Made by a program: the position numbers and the translations under genes. From Neodiprion pinetum (lineage: Eukaryota > Arthropoda > Insecta > Hymenoptera > Diprionidae), in the NCBI RefSeq assembly GCF_021155775.2, contig NC_060232.1:20653922-20717921 (forward strand): 64,000 bases of DNA, given 5' to 3'. Below are positions 10,997-23,462 of this stretch, one piece after another. Position 1 is the first letter of the stretch, and each line of letters opens with the position of its first letter. The notes under the pieces were generated by a model. It saw only the letters and a program-made list of their open reading frames with translations, was not told the origin of the DNA and searched no databases.

Positions 10997-13900
10997 TGTT
11001 AAAATATGTATTAAAAAGGCAATAAGGTCACACTATTCTAGGGACTTCCCGCTCTACTTAGCCCCTAGATATAGATGACAATACCGCCACGTTTACTCTC
11101 TAGGTTTCTTCTTCCACTCTATGAGCTCGTCGCGCACAATCGCAAACTGTCACAGTATTAAAAGTGATCGTGGATTGCCAAAATAAACGCGGATTGCAAA
11201 GTGAGGTTAACCCACGGCGTGGTGAGTGCCGGTCGTCAGACATCGGGAGTGTCCAGAAATCAATAAGTAGAACATGGAAAAAGTGTACGTAAATACAGGC
11301 GTGAAGGTTGAGGGAAGCAGCAATTGGAGCGTGTGGAAATTTCAAATAAAGGTTATTTTACAAGCCATGAGGTTACTTGGTTTGGTCGAAGGATGTGTGC
11401 TGAGGCCGGTGTTAGGCGCGGAAGCAGAAGCCGACTGGATTTCGAAAGACGGCAAGGCTAAGGGAATTATAATAACACACTCACAAGAAAAAGTCATAGT
11501 TCACGTTATAACAACAACTTCAGTTCCAGAAATGTGGAATAAACACTTAGAACAGCAAAAGTTCTTTTCATTGAAGTGTGAGGGAAATCATATATCGACT
11601 TTCTTTGCTAAACTTGAGGAAATAAGCGATAAAATCGCCCAACTGGGGGAGACAGTCTAACAGAGGATGATTATAAGAAAAGTGTTAACGTCGTTAGCCG
11701 AAAAGTACAGGCATTTCGTTGCAGGGTGGAAGTCAGTACCTGCGGAGAGTCAGAGTATAGCTGAGCTAATAGCCAGACTACTCGCCGAGGAAGAACGAGT
11801 TGCAGACAGGGATTCGCCAGCAAAAGGAGAGACATCGGTAGCATTGGTCAGTGAAAGTTCTCGCAGTATTGTCAAGTGCTATGGCTGTGGAACAGAAGGA
11901 CACTATAAACGAGACTGTAAGTCGGTAAAAGGTCATTGTCATTATTGCAAACAGTACGAGCACCACATAAGCAAGTGTAGAACTAGAGTACAAAAATTGA
12001 GGCAAAAAGAGAAAAATGACACTCAGGATCAGATGAACAGTAAAAAAAGTAACGCGTAAATTGCTGAGTATAAAAATCAAAGCTGGTTAGTCGATACGGG
12101 TGCTAGTGAGCATATGTGCCATATAAAGGAAATGTTCGCCACCTACACTGAATAAACGAATTACGAAAAGGTAGTGATAGGAGATAGGAGTGAATTAGAC
12201 GCGGTTGGCTGCAGAACAGTCAAGTCAAAGGCATATGACGGCCTTGAGTGGGTAAACACGATGCTAAACAATGTATTACATGTGCCTAGAATGACAGTAA
12301 ATTTGTTCTCTGTTAGAAACGCGGCTGACAAAGGCTATCGGGTAATATTTAACAGTGAGCAGTATAGTATCGAAAAAGACATTCGAGTAATGGCAATCGA
12401 GGATAGAAGTTGAAAGCTATAGACCATGCATTTTAGTGGTATTGGGCAAGCAGCAGCGGGGTATGCCAAGGACAATTTATTGGTACGGCATGAACACTTA
12501 CTGCATCAGAACTTGAGCTATGTAAAGCAGATATTGGACAAATACAAAATCCCTTATAATGTAGACTAACCCAGGTGCAAAGGTTGTACAAAGGAGAAAA
12601 TGCACAAGGCTCCGTTTAATAGAAGCAAAACAGTCACGTTGAGCACGTGCGAGCTGGTTCATATGGACGTATGTGGACCCATGGAGTGTGAATCGCTTGG
12701 AGATTCGAGGTATTTCCTACTGATCAAAGATGACTATTCTGGTTTCAGGTATATCTATTGCCTGAAAAATAAACATGAAGTAGCGAGGAACGTCAAAAGG
12801 TATCTTAGCCTGGTAGAGCAGGATATAGGAAATGAAGTCGAATTCGTATTGTCAGAAAATGGAACCGAATTTGTGAATGCGGAACTGAAGAGCATTTTCG
12901 AAGAGAGAGAGATAAGACATCAGACATCTGTAGTGTACATCCTGGAGTAGAATGGTAAGGTCGAGCGCGACAACGGAACCATCGTGGCCGTTGCTAGCTT
13001 GATGCTAATGGCAAAAGGCCTGAGTAAGAGTTTGTGGGCCGAGGCAGTGTATATAGCAGCATACGTACTAAACAGGAGGAAAAAAGTACAGTACCCGACA
13101 AATTTCCTCTTGAAGCATGGTTTGAGCAAAGTTATGATTTGAGTAATCTCAAGATTTTTGGTTTGAAGGTAGATGCCCTCGTCCCAGCACAACGGCGACA
13201 GAAATGGGACTCCAAAAGTACAAGTGGATTGTTTGTCGGTTGTGGAGAAGATACAAAGGGGTACCGAGTGTACTTCCCACAGACAGGAATAGTTGGAGTC
13301 AGGAGAGATGTTTCGTTTGAGTCTAACCATAAACAAGTCAAACAAGAGGTAATATTACTTGACTATGTTAATGACGAAGTACCTGGAGAATCAGAAACGC
13401 AGCAAGCCAAGACGAAGACGAGCAGTTAGATTGTCAATCGGGCAGCAGCATCTTCGAGGAGTGTGACAAAGAGTTGAGTGAAACAAGTGAATCAGGTGAA
13501 GCAATGGTAGATTTGAACGCCACAATAGTTCGTGAATTTGGTAAGCGTAGTATTGTAAAGCCCAAAAGATATACTGATTATGAGACAGGTTTTGTCAGTA
13601 TACTAAACGAACCTAAGCCCTACGAGGTAGCTATCGAAAGTCCTCATGCGGAAAAATGGAAAGACGCTATGAATAGCGAACTAAGTGTATTGCGAGAAAA
13701 CAATACACGGATCATAGTACCTACACCAAAAAATAAAAAGATAATAAATAGTGAGTGGATATATAAAATTAAGCAGGATAGTGAAGGGAACCCATCCCAA
13801 TTTAAAGCAAGGTTAGTAGCAAGAGGCTTCCAGCAAAGGAAACTGAGGTATATGATATATATACACTAGTGGTGAAAATAATCACTTTTAGAATTGTACT

Positions 13901-15494
13901 AGCCGTAGCAAACAGATTAGGATTACCAGTACATCAGCTAGACGTAAGAAGTGCTTTCTTGTACGGAAATATAAATGAGGAAGTACGTATAAAGTTACCA
14001 AAGAATGTAAAGATTGAACAAAACACTGTGGGAAAATTGAATAAGTCAATATATCGCTTGAAAAAGTCGCGGAAGTATTGGAACTAAAAGTTCGATGAGG
14101 TTATAACAGAAAAAGGTTTTGTCCGTTCACAAAATGATTTCTGTTTGTATACGAAGTGCAATATGGCTAGCAAAGTATATCTGTTATTGTTCGTTGACGA
14201 TATATTAATCTTTGATACGAATGAGGACGAAGTATGTAATCTGAAAAATTATCTGGGAAATGTTTTCCAAATGAAAATCTTGGGCTTGGTATCCAATTAC
14301 TTAGGTATACGCGTAACGCAAAACTTGAAGGAGGGAATTACTGAAATGAATCAAGCGGTATATTTGAGTCAAATCTAAACAAGTTTGGTATGAGCGAGTC
14401 TAAGCCCATGTCGACGCCTATAGAGAACAAGTTTCAGTATGTCAAACCAGAAGTGAGCGATAGAGAATTAGAGTCAGAGTGTCGACAGATAATAGACTGT
14501 CTCGTATATGCAGACCTTGGAACTAGACCAGATTTATGTTTAAGCATATCATATCTAAGCCGATACTAGAACTACGCAAATCAGGAGCTATACACCGCAT
14601 TGAAACGTGTGTTGAGATACATTAAAAATATTTTACACTTGAAGCTAATATTAAAAAAAAATATAAATGCTCAAACTCTATGTAGGTATGTAGATTCTGA
14701 TTGGGGCAGTGACACGAATGATCGAAAGTCAACGTCAGGATTTGTATTCAAGCTAAATTCGACTGTGCAGTAGTATGGTTGTCGAGAAAACAGCAAACCG
14801 TTAGTTTATCCTCCACAGAGGCTGAATGTATTGTTTTGAGTTCAGCAGTAGTAGAAGCTAGTTGGCTACTAAAATTACTTGAAGATTTTAAAATAACTGG
14901 CAAAGACCCAATAATCATTCAGGTGGATAACCAGGCAGCCATAAACCTAGGAAATAATCCAGAAAACAAAAGGGTCGAACACGTGGACATTAAATTCAAC
15001 TACATAAAACAAAAAATTAAAGAAGATTTGATAACTCTAAAGTATATCAAATCAGAAGACCAAACAGCTGATCTGTTTACCAAACCTGTAGTCAGAGAGA
15101 AATTTGTTAATTTTGTCAAAAATTTTAATTTCAACTGAACAGCAGACCAAAAGTTTCTTGCTTGCTCCAAAACCAGGGAGCAATGACTAGAATAGTTAGT
15201 TTTAAGAAACATGAATATTTTTTTGTTGAATGATTATACTAGTGAATAAAAAACAAGCCTAGAAGAGAAGGAAGACTTTATTGAGGGAAGGTGTGAAAAT
15301 ATGAATTGAAAAGGTTATAAAGTCACTAGTCTAGGGACTACCCTGTGACGTCGGTACGGTACCTGGTGAAAATTTCCAAATGTTAGAGACTAGATTCGTT
15401 CACACAGCTACAGCTAGACTCACATCAGTAGTTTGGGTCACCAATTACCGATAAAGTATTGAAATACATCGGACAACGGTCATTCTATCGCTCT
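10997..15494 (+). mobile_element. Old, degenerate Copia element
   Basis: Diverged LTR starts can be aligned: TGTTAAAATATGTATT...CTAGGGAC at 10997 and TGTGAAAATATGAATT...CTAGGGAC at 15292, the second preceded by a purine tract (TTGAGGGAAGG). Between them are all Copia domains in order but with many stops. AATCG occurs just before 10997 and at about 15495-15499 and may be the target duplication. LTR divergence is large, so this is far older than the neighbouring BEL copy. Ends are approximate. Confidence 0.6.
11274..15138 (+). pseudogene. Copia gag-pol pseudogene (degenerate element)
   Basis: Fragments in family order: Gag N-terminus (11274-11660, WSVWKFQIKVILQ), Gag with a CCHC knuckle CYGCGTEGHYKRDC (11667-12059), protease WLVDTGASEHMC (about 12085), integrase (12600-13429; the usual second catalytic Asp motif SDNG reads SENG), reverse transcriptase (13474-14378, with FVDD near 14190), and RNase H (14779-15138, SLSSTEAECIVLSSA). 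At least six stops or frameshifts separate them, for example between 11660 and 11667, at 12059, about 12950, 13429 and 14087. It cannot make a polyprotein. Confidence 0.9.
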
Positions 15495-17714
15495 AATCGA
15501 ACGAACCGAGGAAAGAGTAATTGTTGGATGAAAGATTTAGTTATTTGGCTTACCTTTTGAGAATAATCTGGATATGATGACTTGCAGCGTAGATTGGTGA
15601 GAGGATTTAACGGAATGACTGATTTTAATATATTTGCATACTTTGATTAACTTGGATTTATTTTATAAGTTCAATATTTCAAGTCACAAACAACGGGATT
15701 ACTTAGTTGTAGGATCTTAAATTAATATGACAAAATGGAGCTGAAAGTTCGCTGGATTTTTGGACAGAGTAACGTCGTAGGTTATATTGCAAGCTTTTTA
15801 CATATGGTGTAACGTTGTGTTGGTGCGGTGGTACAGGCGTAGGGTCGTTGCGCTGTAATTTTCCACTCTGCGTGGGCTTTGGTGTTGGGGCAGCAGGCCC
15901 CCCCTTGGCTACTGTGCTTCTTCCCCCCTGTGGACGTTAGGACACCGTGTTACGTTCCGAGAGGAACGTTTTGAGTCGATTCTGATTCGCTGCGTGATTT
16001 AAATTTTTCTCCTGACTTACGTAGTTGGTATATGTATATCTCGGGAATCCGCTGATCAGCTCCTCAGATCTTCTCGTTCAACTCGCCTACAATTCTGGGA
16101 GTTTGTTAGGTAAGGCTCGTGCCAACCATCACTATGCGTGATTGAAATAATTATTTATGACAACACTTGGATTAATTACACATTTATTAACAATCTCCTT
16201 CTAGTTATCAATGGTAGGTTTACAATTGTGGTACAGATTGGTGTTAATCACTATCGCAGTGACAAACTGTTAATAAGTCCTTGGAGGTTCTGAATTAATT
16301 ATAACGTGATTTGATTCTAGGATTTCGATAGACTTCTGATCTGTTCTCTATGATGTCTGAAGTTCTTCACCTCTATTCTGTTTTCTGGAAAGGTTGGATT
16401 AGAGGGAAAGTAGGAGGAGTTCAAAAGGAGTCGCGGTTTCTCGCGGGTCTCGGATGATTGGTTAAAGATGATGGAATAATTGGGGGTAAGGTTTCTGGTT
16501 CGTGCATGAGATCTCGGTGGTGGATTAGCGCGAGGTGGTTGGTTTAGAGAAGCAAGCGGCGAAGCGCTAATTGGTCTTATCATCGTTAAAATGAGGGCGC
16601 TATTTTGAATTCTGACAGTAAGGGTTTCTTTCTCTGTGAGCTATCCGTGATTTCTCTTCCCACGTTTCCGGTGTTTTAGTCTTTTCGGTTATCTTAACTG
16701 TTGCAGGTTTTTATTACTTTGGGTTATTACGGTTGAGATCGTAAATCAAAGCTTTTATGTGAAAGCTAATGTTGAAAGGTATAACGGTTGAATGGGAAAA
16801 AATATATATACCATGTATGTTATGAATTTGACTGATGAAATAACGGTTAATCTAGCGTATGAGAACTATCGATATACGAATTTGGACGTTATGATGGTAA
16901 CTATGTGTGTTGGTATTAATCTACGATTATCGGTAAGAGCACGTAAGGCTCTCTTATGGTAACTGCACGCTGGTCAGGTAGGGCGCAGAGAGGGCGCCGC
17001 CGTGGATACTGGCTGGCACGTAACAACCGGGCCGATTTTAGCAGCTATTTCCTAATATGATGATCACAGTACGTGTGCGCTAGAGGTGACCCATGTTTCG
17101 TGGTGGACGTTAGTGCCGTGTGCACTTTCGGCGTCACGATGCGATGGGTTCTAGTCGTAGTTTACTTCTTAAATATTCTTCCTACCCTGTTCGTTACAAA
17201 GTCTATATATTAAGATTACCATATCGGTTACTTGTTGTTTTGTTAGTTTTATAGCGTATAAATATGTAGAATTGCATATGTATTATAATTGATTACTATC
17301 ATTATTCACCTGGAGTACAATAGCGATTGTTTATGAGACATAGTTGCTATTTGTTTAATATTATTAAGATTGCGCTATTGCGAGTATTCTTAGGTGATTG
17401 TGTTATAAAAATCTTAACAGATTTAGGGTATTTAACAATTTGATAATTCTTTGTTTTAGAGCTGGTTTACATGTGTGTTTTCGTATATAATTCTCTTCTG
17501 TAATTATTAATTCTTATATTGATATAGATCGGCTTGGAAGGTATTAGAACGTTGTTCTTATGTTTGTTGGTTGCCTGTTACTGGGCGTTGCCACGTATAC
17601 ATGTTTGAGTTTGTTCCTTGGTGTCGTACAATACCTGTCAGGAGCTAGGGATGTGTTTTCTTATGTTTTACCTCAAAACTGGTATAAGCTTTGCTCACTT
17701 CAAAGGGTTGATCG
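15495..17714. other. 2.2 kb with no recognisable gene or repeat
   Basis: Moderately AT-rich sequence with no family signature on either strand. A GC-richer patch lies at about 15840-15960. It may contain the lost downstream part of the minus-strand viral block or an unidentified LTR, but I cannot support either. Confidence 0.4.
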
Positions 17715-18110
17715 TTAGTGTATTGATATATTTATTGTAATTCTATTTGGTTGTTTCGCCTTACTGTTGCTATGCTTATAATTATCTTCATTGTTCATTA
17801 TCATCGATACTCCTCGCTGTGTGAATTGGACTTTCGCTTCTATTACAGCTAGTCCCACACGGTAGAGCTGATATATGCTACCTCTTACTGGTACGTTGTT
17901 AAATTCATAAAGACTGGCAAAGATATGCACAGTAGCGAAACCTATGGCACGAGTGGTGATAGTTAAAGTTATAGCCTTTGTTGTGTTGTAGGCTTCTAGT
18001 CTATGCATTGCTGACATCCCATCTTTTACTCCGGGGTACAGCTTCTTCTTCAGCTCTTCACTTAGAATAGCTTCAGTCTCCTTATTCTTCTCAACTCTCC
18101 TCGAGGGTAA
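17715..18110 (-). pseudogene. Viral nucleoprotein-like fragment (chuvirus-like, tentative)
   Basis: A minus-strand frame reads through LSEELKKKLYPGVKDGMSAM into a segment ending VSMIMNNEDNYKH and then loses similarity. The stretch from LAVIEAKVQ to NNEDNYKH matches, at protein level with several differences, the fragment embedded in Copia E at 59799-60041. Position directly downstream of a chuvirus-like glycoprotein gene, in the same orientation, agrees with the G-then-N order reported for chuviruses. No methionine is visible at the upstream end, where the frame overlaps the tail of the glycoprotein gene, so the 5' part is probably lost. The nucleoprotein assignment rests on motif memory and context, not a search. 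Confidence 0.45.
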
Positions 18111-18127
18111 TAAAAGACACGATGACT

Positions 18128-18330
18128 ACAGATGTAATTGAAAACTCTGAATACTTTATTATATCACGTTGCTTACACGTCATCCGGAAGTACTCGACTA
18201 AACTCGGCTTCCGCCGCGGTGACTCTCACGCCCTCTCACTCTCCACACAGTCTGCCAAACATGGCGTACACTCCCAGAGACCTGCGCACGCAGGCGCGGG
18301 AGATTCGAGTACGAGAACACTCACTCAACA
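18128..18330 (-). mobile_element. Solo Copia-type LTR in the glycoprotein tail
   Basis: On the minus strand it starts TGTTGAGTGAG and ends near CATCTGT; flanks are TGACT (18123-18127) and TGACC (18331-18335), an imperfect 5-bp duplication. It has an AATAAAG-type signal near its 3' end and the CpG-rich motif TGCGCACGCAGGCGCG found in other LTRs here. Removing it rejoins the glycoprotein reading frame, which then ends at a stop at 18091-18093. Confidence 0.6.
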
Positions 18331-19611
18331 TGACCGTAGATTTTGGCGTTGGTATTTCTTGCGTGAAGGGTCCAGGTATCGCATACTCATGTTTGATTGA
18401 CATATCCATGTGTATTTCGGGGATTCCGGAGCAGTGTTTAGGTTTTGGTTGTTCTTGGTTCCAGGATATCACTAAAGGTTTTAGTTCTGGCGGTGGTTTA
18501 GCTTGATTGTTAGGTGGTCCTTTGTATCCTGTATCTTCCTCTTGTTTTTATCTGGCTAAATGTAGGAGCAGGTTTGTCAGGGAATTCCATATGGCTCCAA
18601 GCATGTGAAAGCTGCATCTGTAGGCATTTTTCAGAGCATATCCGTGGATTATTGTGTCGAGGATGAATTTGGTTATTTGGATGGTTACCCAGATTCCGAT
18701 TACTCCTGCGGTGAGGGTGCCGAAGCTTACGAACCAGCCCCACATTTTCGTCCATGTGTTCTTTGCTATTTTTTGCATTGTTTCTTCGGTTAGAAATTGC
18801 ATGATAGATAATTGTTGGTTTGCTATAATTTGTCCTGAGATTCCTCTTGCCGTGTCGTTTAATATTCCGGATCTTTCTGCTGGGAACATGATATGATCTT
18901 TTAGTCGTTCCAGGTCTTCTGGGCAGTAGATTCCACTGGTGGCTAGTTTATGGGGGGTTGATGTATTTCCATGTTGGTGTAGCCAAAGGTTCGATTTTAC
19001 CTGGTTTCACTGATTCAGTTAATTCTGGTAGTAGTTTATACCATTTCTTATCGAGGTTGAACATTACTGGGTTGAAAGGGTTACATTCTATCTGTACTCC
19101 AGTTTTTAACAGCATGCGGCTCTTTGGTGATACAAACATGCTGGCGTTTTCTCTGAGTACCGGTAATTCTAGGTAACAGTTCTTGGTCTTTCTGACTTAC
19201 GTCGACTGGTATGCATTTGATCACGTGGATTACCTCCCCGGCTATTATTGCCATGTAGCCAGGTCTTTCATCAGTTTATGTGCGAAGTCGTCGGGCGTTA
19301 GGGCTGCGACTGTCAATAAGTTCCGTAAAACTTGTTGTTCCAGTTTGCATTTCTGCGAGAGTACGTCTCGGTATAAGGCTGACATCTGCTTTCTCATGTG
19401 TCTTTCCGCGTATACGAATTTTGAATTTACATAGGTGAAAATGTCTAGGTTGCTGGTTACTATGGGTTTTTTGTGAGTCAACGCGTTTTTAGTCGGTTCC
19501 TCGATGATAAGTAGTTTTGGATGTTCGGTTCGAATCAATTCGTACCCACATAATTGTTGACGTCCTTTCTTCGAAAAGGCGAAGGTTATATCTTGAGTGG
19601 TAACTGTATAT

Positions 19612-20059
19612 TAGACCTGTCCGTAAGAAGGGCAAATTCTCAGAAAATGTTGACAGTTATGTTACCTTTTTGTCCAATTTTTTGGAATTCGATACAAGCA
19701 TTTTTGGGCTAGATCGAACACATCTTCATTCTCTAAAAACGCGGGAAAGAGTCGAACGATCTAGCCCAAAAATGCTTGTATCGAATTCCAAAAAATTGGG
19801 CAAAAAGGTAACATAACTATCAACATTTTCTGAGAATTTGCGATTTTTTAGCTGATAATTACGGCAGCGGTAAAAAAATGATTAAAAATCCAGAAAAACC
19901 AATGCTTTTCTTATGGGAAAAAGTAAGGCTTCCTAGGCGTGTGTAAATATGAAGGGAAATTTTTTTTTAAATTCGGACATTTTTTTTTGAATTGTTTCGA
20001 ACCAATTTGGGGGGTAAGAGCATTAAAATTTGATTTTGCCCTTCTTGAGGACAGGTCTA
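19612..20059. mobile_element. hAT-type MITE, 448 bp
   Basis: Terminal inverted repeats TAGACCTGTCC...AAGAAGGGCAAA and TTTGCCCTTCTTGAGGACAGGTCTA, with a perfect 8-bp target duplication CTGTATAT (19604-19611 and 20060-20067). The left two-thirds folds back on itself: about 100 bp at 19632-19735 is nearly the exact reverse complement of about 19755-19842. It inserted into the glycoprotein gene and has no coding capacity. Confidence 0.88.
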
Positions 20060-20487
20060 CTGTATATACTACGTCATAGGTTTCGTCGATCTTTTTGATT
20101 TTTATGGCTCTACCATCGTACAAGACGTCGTATCGGTTCAGTTGACAGGAGTCCTTTGGCAAGGTTTCCCAAAACGTGTTTCCTCCTTCATTGTCTATGC
20201 AGTTACCGTTGCTGAAGTCACATATTGTTTCAGATCGAAGTATAATTTTATTTCAATTTAGGTTTACCTTTGCAGTATACTCGGCTAGACTGATCTTTAC
20301 GTATCCTTGGACTATCACGTCGCTCCACGTTCCATATTCGTCGGAGTATCGTATGCCTTCCCAGGTCCCGTCAAAATTTGTCGCTCCGCCACGCGATATG
20401 GTTTTTGTCGTGGTTCCATTTGGTTTTAATAAGGATATAACGCTATTAATTCCAAATCTCCATGATTTGTACTGTTGCATTTGTATG

Positions 20488-20801
20488 TATTGTGACAGTT
20501 GACGGTGCAGGATAAATCAAAGGATAAGATTCACGTTTAATGAATGTCTTTATTTTTACAGGCTCTTGACAATTATTTTTTGTATACGCTCGCGTGTATG
20601 TTCGCTCTTATGCGTATCAGCCGACTGATTCACGCTTAGCAACCGTTTCTCGTCGCCCTCTCTCTCATTCTCATCACCCTCGCCCCACTCGCTCATTTTC
20701 CGCTCGCTCCGATCCGACCGACCAATGAGCGGTGCTCGCATTCCTTTCGCGTTTCCGCGCTTTCCCGCTCTCATGCGACACACACGGAACAATATTCAAC
20801 A
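20488..20801 (-). mobile_element. Solo LTR, 314 bp, in the glycoprotein gene
   Basis: On the minus strand it runs TGTTGAATATTG... to ...TGTCACAATA, flanked by the perfect 5-bp duplication GTATG (20483-20487 and 20802-20806). The glycoprotein reading frame is continuous across the duplicated site once the insert is ignored, which confirms the borders. An AATAAAG motif near its 3' end fits an LTR polyadenylation signal. No internal Copia sequence remains. Confidence 0.85.
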
Positions 20802-21109
20802 GTATGCATTCTTCTTTTGATACGAAGTGTATATATTCAAGTTGCCCGTTGCTAGTCGCCGAAATATACGAATGCATTCCGCAGTGGAAGATTGATCGAT
20901 GTATTTCTACTTTACATTGCGTGACTCGTGCTTCTGAGCAGTTGGTGCGTTGTAGGAGCTGCATTTTGATGGTGATAATTACAGGTTGTAGTTTCGGCAG
21001 GTCGCATGTTTCTACTTTGAGGAGAGATACCGTGATCAGGTTCATCATTTTCGATCCGCAGTCGTAGGGGATTAGGGCCGTAGTCATCCAGATCAGTCGG
21101 GGTAGGATT

Positions 21110-21412
21110 TGTTAGATTTTGTGGATCGATTCAGTAAATAAATACTCTCTTTTATTTATTATTTATAAAGAACAATTTAATTAGTCAATAACTTTGACGG
21201 TAAACTCATTTAATAAAGACTTCATTGTGTCATGAGAGTCGACGACGAACAAGAAGGAGCAGCAGCAGTACAGACTCTCTCATCGATTCTCGATCACACT
21301 AATACTAATACGCGCCGTATGCGCCTTACCTCTACTGCGCATACTGGGCTCTATAGTAATACATAGTACATAGTACGCATATATATAGTATTCTGAAATT
21401 ACATTCTCAACA
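21110..21412 (-). repeat. Copia A 3' LTR (303 bp)
   Basis: Uninterrupted copy of the LTR; + strand reads TGTTAGATTTTG...CATTCTCAACA. Compare with 50131-50649. Confidence 0.92.
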
Positions 21413-21419
21413 CGCCTCC

Positions 21420-23132
21420 TTAATTTCAGAATACCAATTTACTTGACTTTTAATAGAAATTTAGACCTTCTCTGAAGAATTCAAATTTACTTTTACCTCA
21501 TGCTTTAGTTAATAAGTCTGCACAATTTTCATCTGATTCTAATTTAATAATATCAATAATTCCAGCAATATAATTTTCATTAACAAAATGATAATGTACT
21601 TCAATGTACTTAGATTTCTTTGTGAAATTTCCTAAATGACTAATATCACCTCCCCTAAGTTATCTTCGTAAATTTTTATAGGTTCTACAACTTTTAATTC
21701 AAAATCATTTTCAAATAAATTCTTTAAGCTTAGAACTTCACTCACTACTTCAGAGAGTGCTACATACTCTGCATGAGTTGATGATTTAGTTACACCACTC
21801 TGTTTCTTAGTTTTCCAATCTATTACATTTCCAAAAAAGTTTATTATATACCCAGTTGTAGACCTTCTACCTATATGATCACCTGCCCAATCAGCATCAA
21901 CATAACATTCTATTATTTCATTGCTTAAATTTCTATCAAAGTTCAATTTTAAATCTTTAGTATAAAATAAATATTTCAAAATTCTTAATACGTACTTGTA
22001 GTCACTATTATCATAACAGTTTTGGAATCTACTTAAGTAATTAACGCTGTAACAAATATCAGGTTTAGTACCATAACTAATATACAGTAATTCTCCAATT
22101 AAATTTCTATACTTAATGTTTTCACAAGAATTGATTGCTGGATTACATTTCAAATTTCCTTCCATTGGGGTGTTATACAGTTTTCCATTTTTCAAATTAT
22201 ATTTCTCAGCTAATGATTCAATATAGTTTTCTTGACTCAAGGTCATTTTTCCATTTTTCTGATCATAATCTATATCTATACCTAAATAGTGTTTAACAAT
22301 GCCTAAGTCCTTAATTTTGAAACGGTAAACCAATGATTTCTTAATGCTATCTAGATTCTTTTGATTCTTACAACAGATTAACATATCATCAACAAAGATT
22401 AATATATAAATTTTATCATTACCAACTTTCATAGTATATAAACAATAATCAAATTTACTGCGCTTAAATCCTATTTTTATCAAAAATTCATGTAAGCATT
22501 GATACCAAGCTCTGGGACTTTCTCTTAAACCATACAATGCTTTTATTAATTTGCATACCCTATCAGTACCATCTTCATAACCTTCTGGTTGTTTTACATA
22601 AACTGCAGAAATAACTTTACCGTTTAAAAATGCTGATTCAACATCCATTTGATTTATAATAAGATTAAATTTCACACAATAATTCAATAATGCCTTTAAA
22701 GTTTGCATTTTTGCTACTGGAGAGTATAAATCAGTCAACTGTTCTTTCTGTTGAAATCCCCTAGCTACTAGTCTTGCTTTGAAAGAATTATCATGTTTTC
22801 TAGTGTAAATCCATTTTAAGTCAATAATTTTCTTATTTTTTGGTTTTTCAACAAGTTCCCAAGTATTATTTTTATATAAACATTCTATTTCATGGTTCAT
22901 AGCCTTTTTCCATTCATCTCTCTCATAAGAATTTATAGCTGCATCATAATTTTCTGGACTTGTTGCATTTACATAATTTACATAAATAAAAGTTGTATTT
23001 GCTTCAGACTGGTAAAATTGAGTTTGCTTTTTCGGTCTTGCTGATCTTCGCAATTTGTCTGGTGTAATACTACTAATTTTTTCTGGAGTTTTCTCATCTT
23101 TTATTCTATTTTCAATTATTCTTTCATCAAAA
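21420..23132 (-). pseudogene. Copia A reverse transcriptase/RNase H segment
   Basis: A clean 473-codon stretch (23053-21632) reads from KKQTQFYQSEANTT through the Copia RT core (WIYTRKHDNSFKARLVARGF; FVDD near 22390) and RNase H (CYVDADWAGD near 21890; STHAEYVALSEVVSE near 21760), then loses frame after 21632, where the last RNase H residues are only visible in other frames. Upstream it is severed from the integrase by Copia B at 23133. Parent polyprotein is non-functional because of the insertions. Confidence 0.9.
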
Positions 23133-23137
23133 CTTTC

Positions 23138-23443
23138 TGTTGAATTAATAGCCTGTTTGGTTGTGCAAATTTGTGTGAGGGATGGATTGGAGGATAATAA
23201 AATAGTCGGTTTTATTTATTGAACAAGATGGCTGCATAACACGCTTTTATTTCGTTTGAGAGTACAGAGACTTGTTCTTGTATAAGAAATCAGAGCGACA
23301 CTGACACGTCGACCGTGTGCCTTCACGCGGACGCTTCGCTTCTCACGAACGGTTCCGATGTTGCACGAACGCCCATTCACATCAGCGCATGCGCGCGTTC
23401 ACATCAGCAAACTCTCGATGCTCGAAAAACATTCATACTAACA
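23138..23443 (-). repeat. Copia B 3' LTR (306 bp)
   Basis: + strand TGTTGAATTAATAGCC...CATTCATACTAACA. It contains the palindromic NRF1-like motif GCGCATGCGCGC at 23385-23396. The adjacent GC-rich tract at 23444-23455 is the polypurine tract on the minus strand. Confidence 0.93.
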
Positions 23444-23462
23444 CTACCGCCGTTTGAGTGCA

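Larger units (their letters stand above)
18091..21109 (-). pseudogene. Chuvirus-type glycoprotein (G) pseudogene
   Basis: This is a fossil of a viral envelope fusion glycoprotein. On the minus strand a Cys-rich ectodomain begins near 21087 and continues through 20253, 20162, 19538 and 19139. A membrane-proximal and transmembrane segment lies at about 18730-18640 (FGTLTAGVIGIWVTIQI), followed by a Pro-rich cytoplasmic tail to a stop at 18091. The start codon and signal-peptide codons lie at 50671-50650, across Copia A. Three further insertions interrupt it (18128-18330, 19612-20059, 20488-20801). It also has an in-frame stop near 20255 and frameshifts near 19262, 19150 and 18950. Without insertions about 2.06 kb, or roughly 685 codons, remains, close to the family length. 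It is not functional. The chuvirus assignment rests on motif recognition. Confidence 0.75.
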
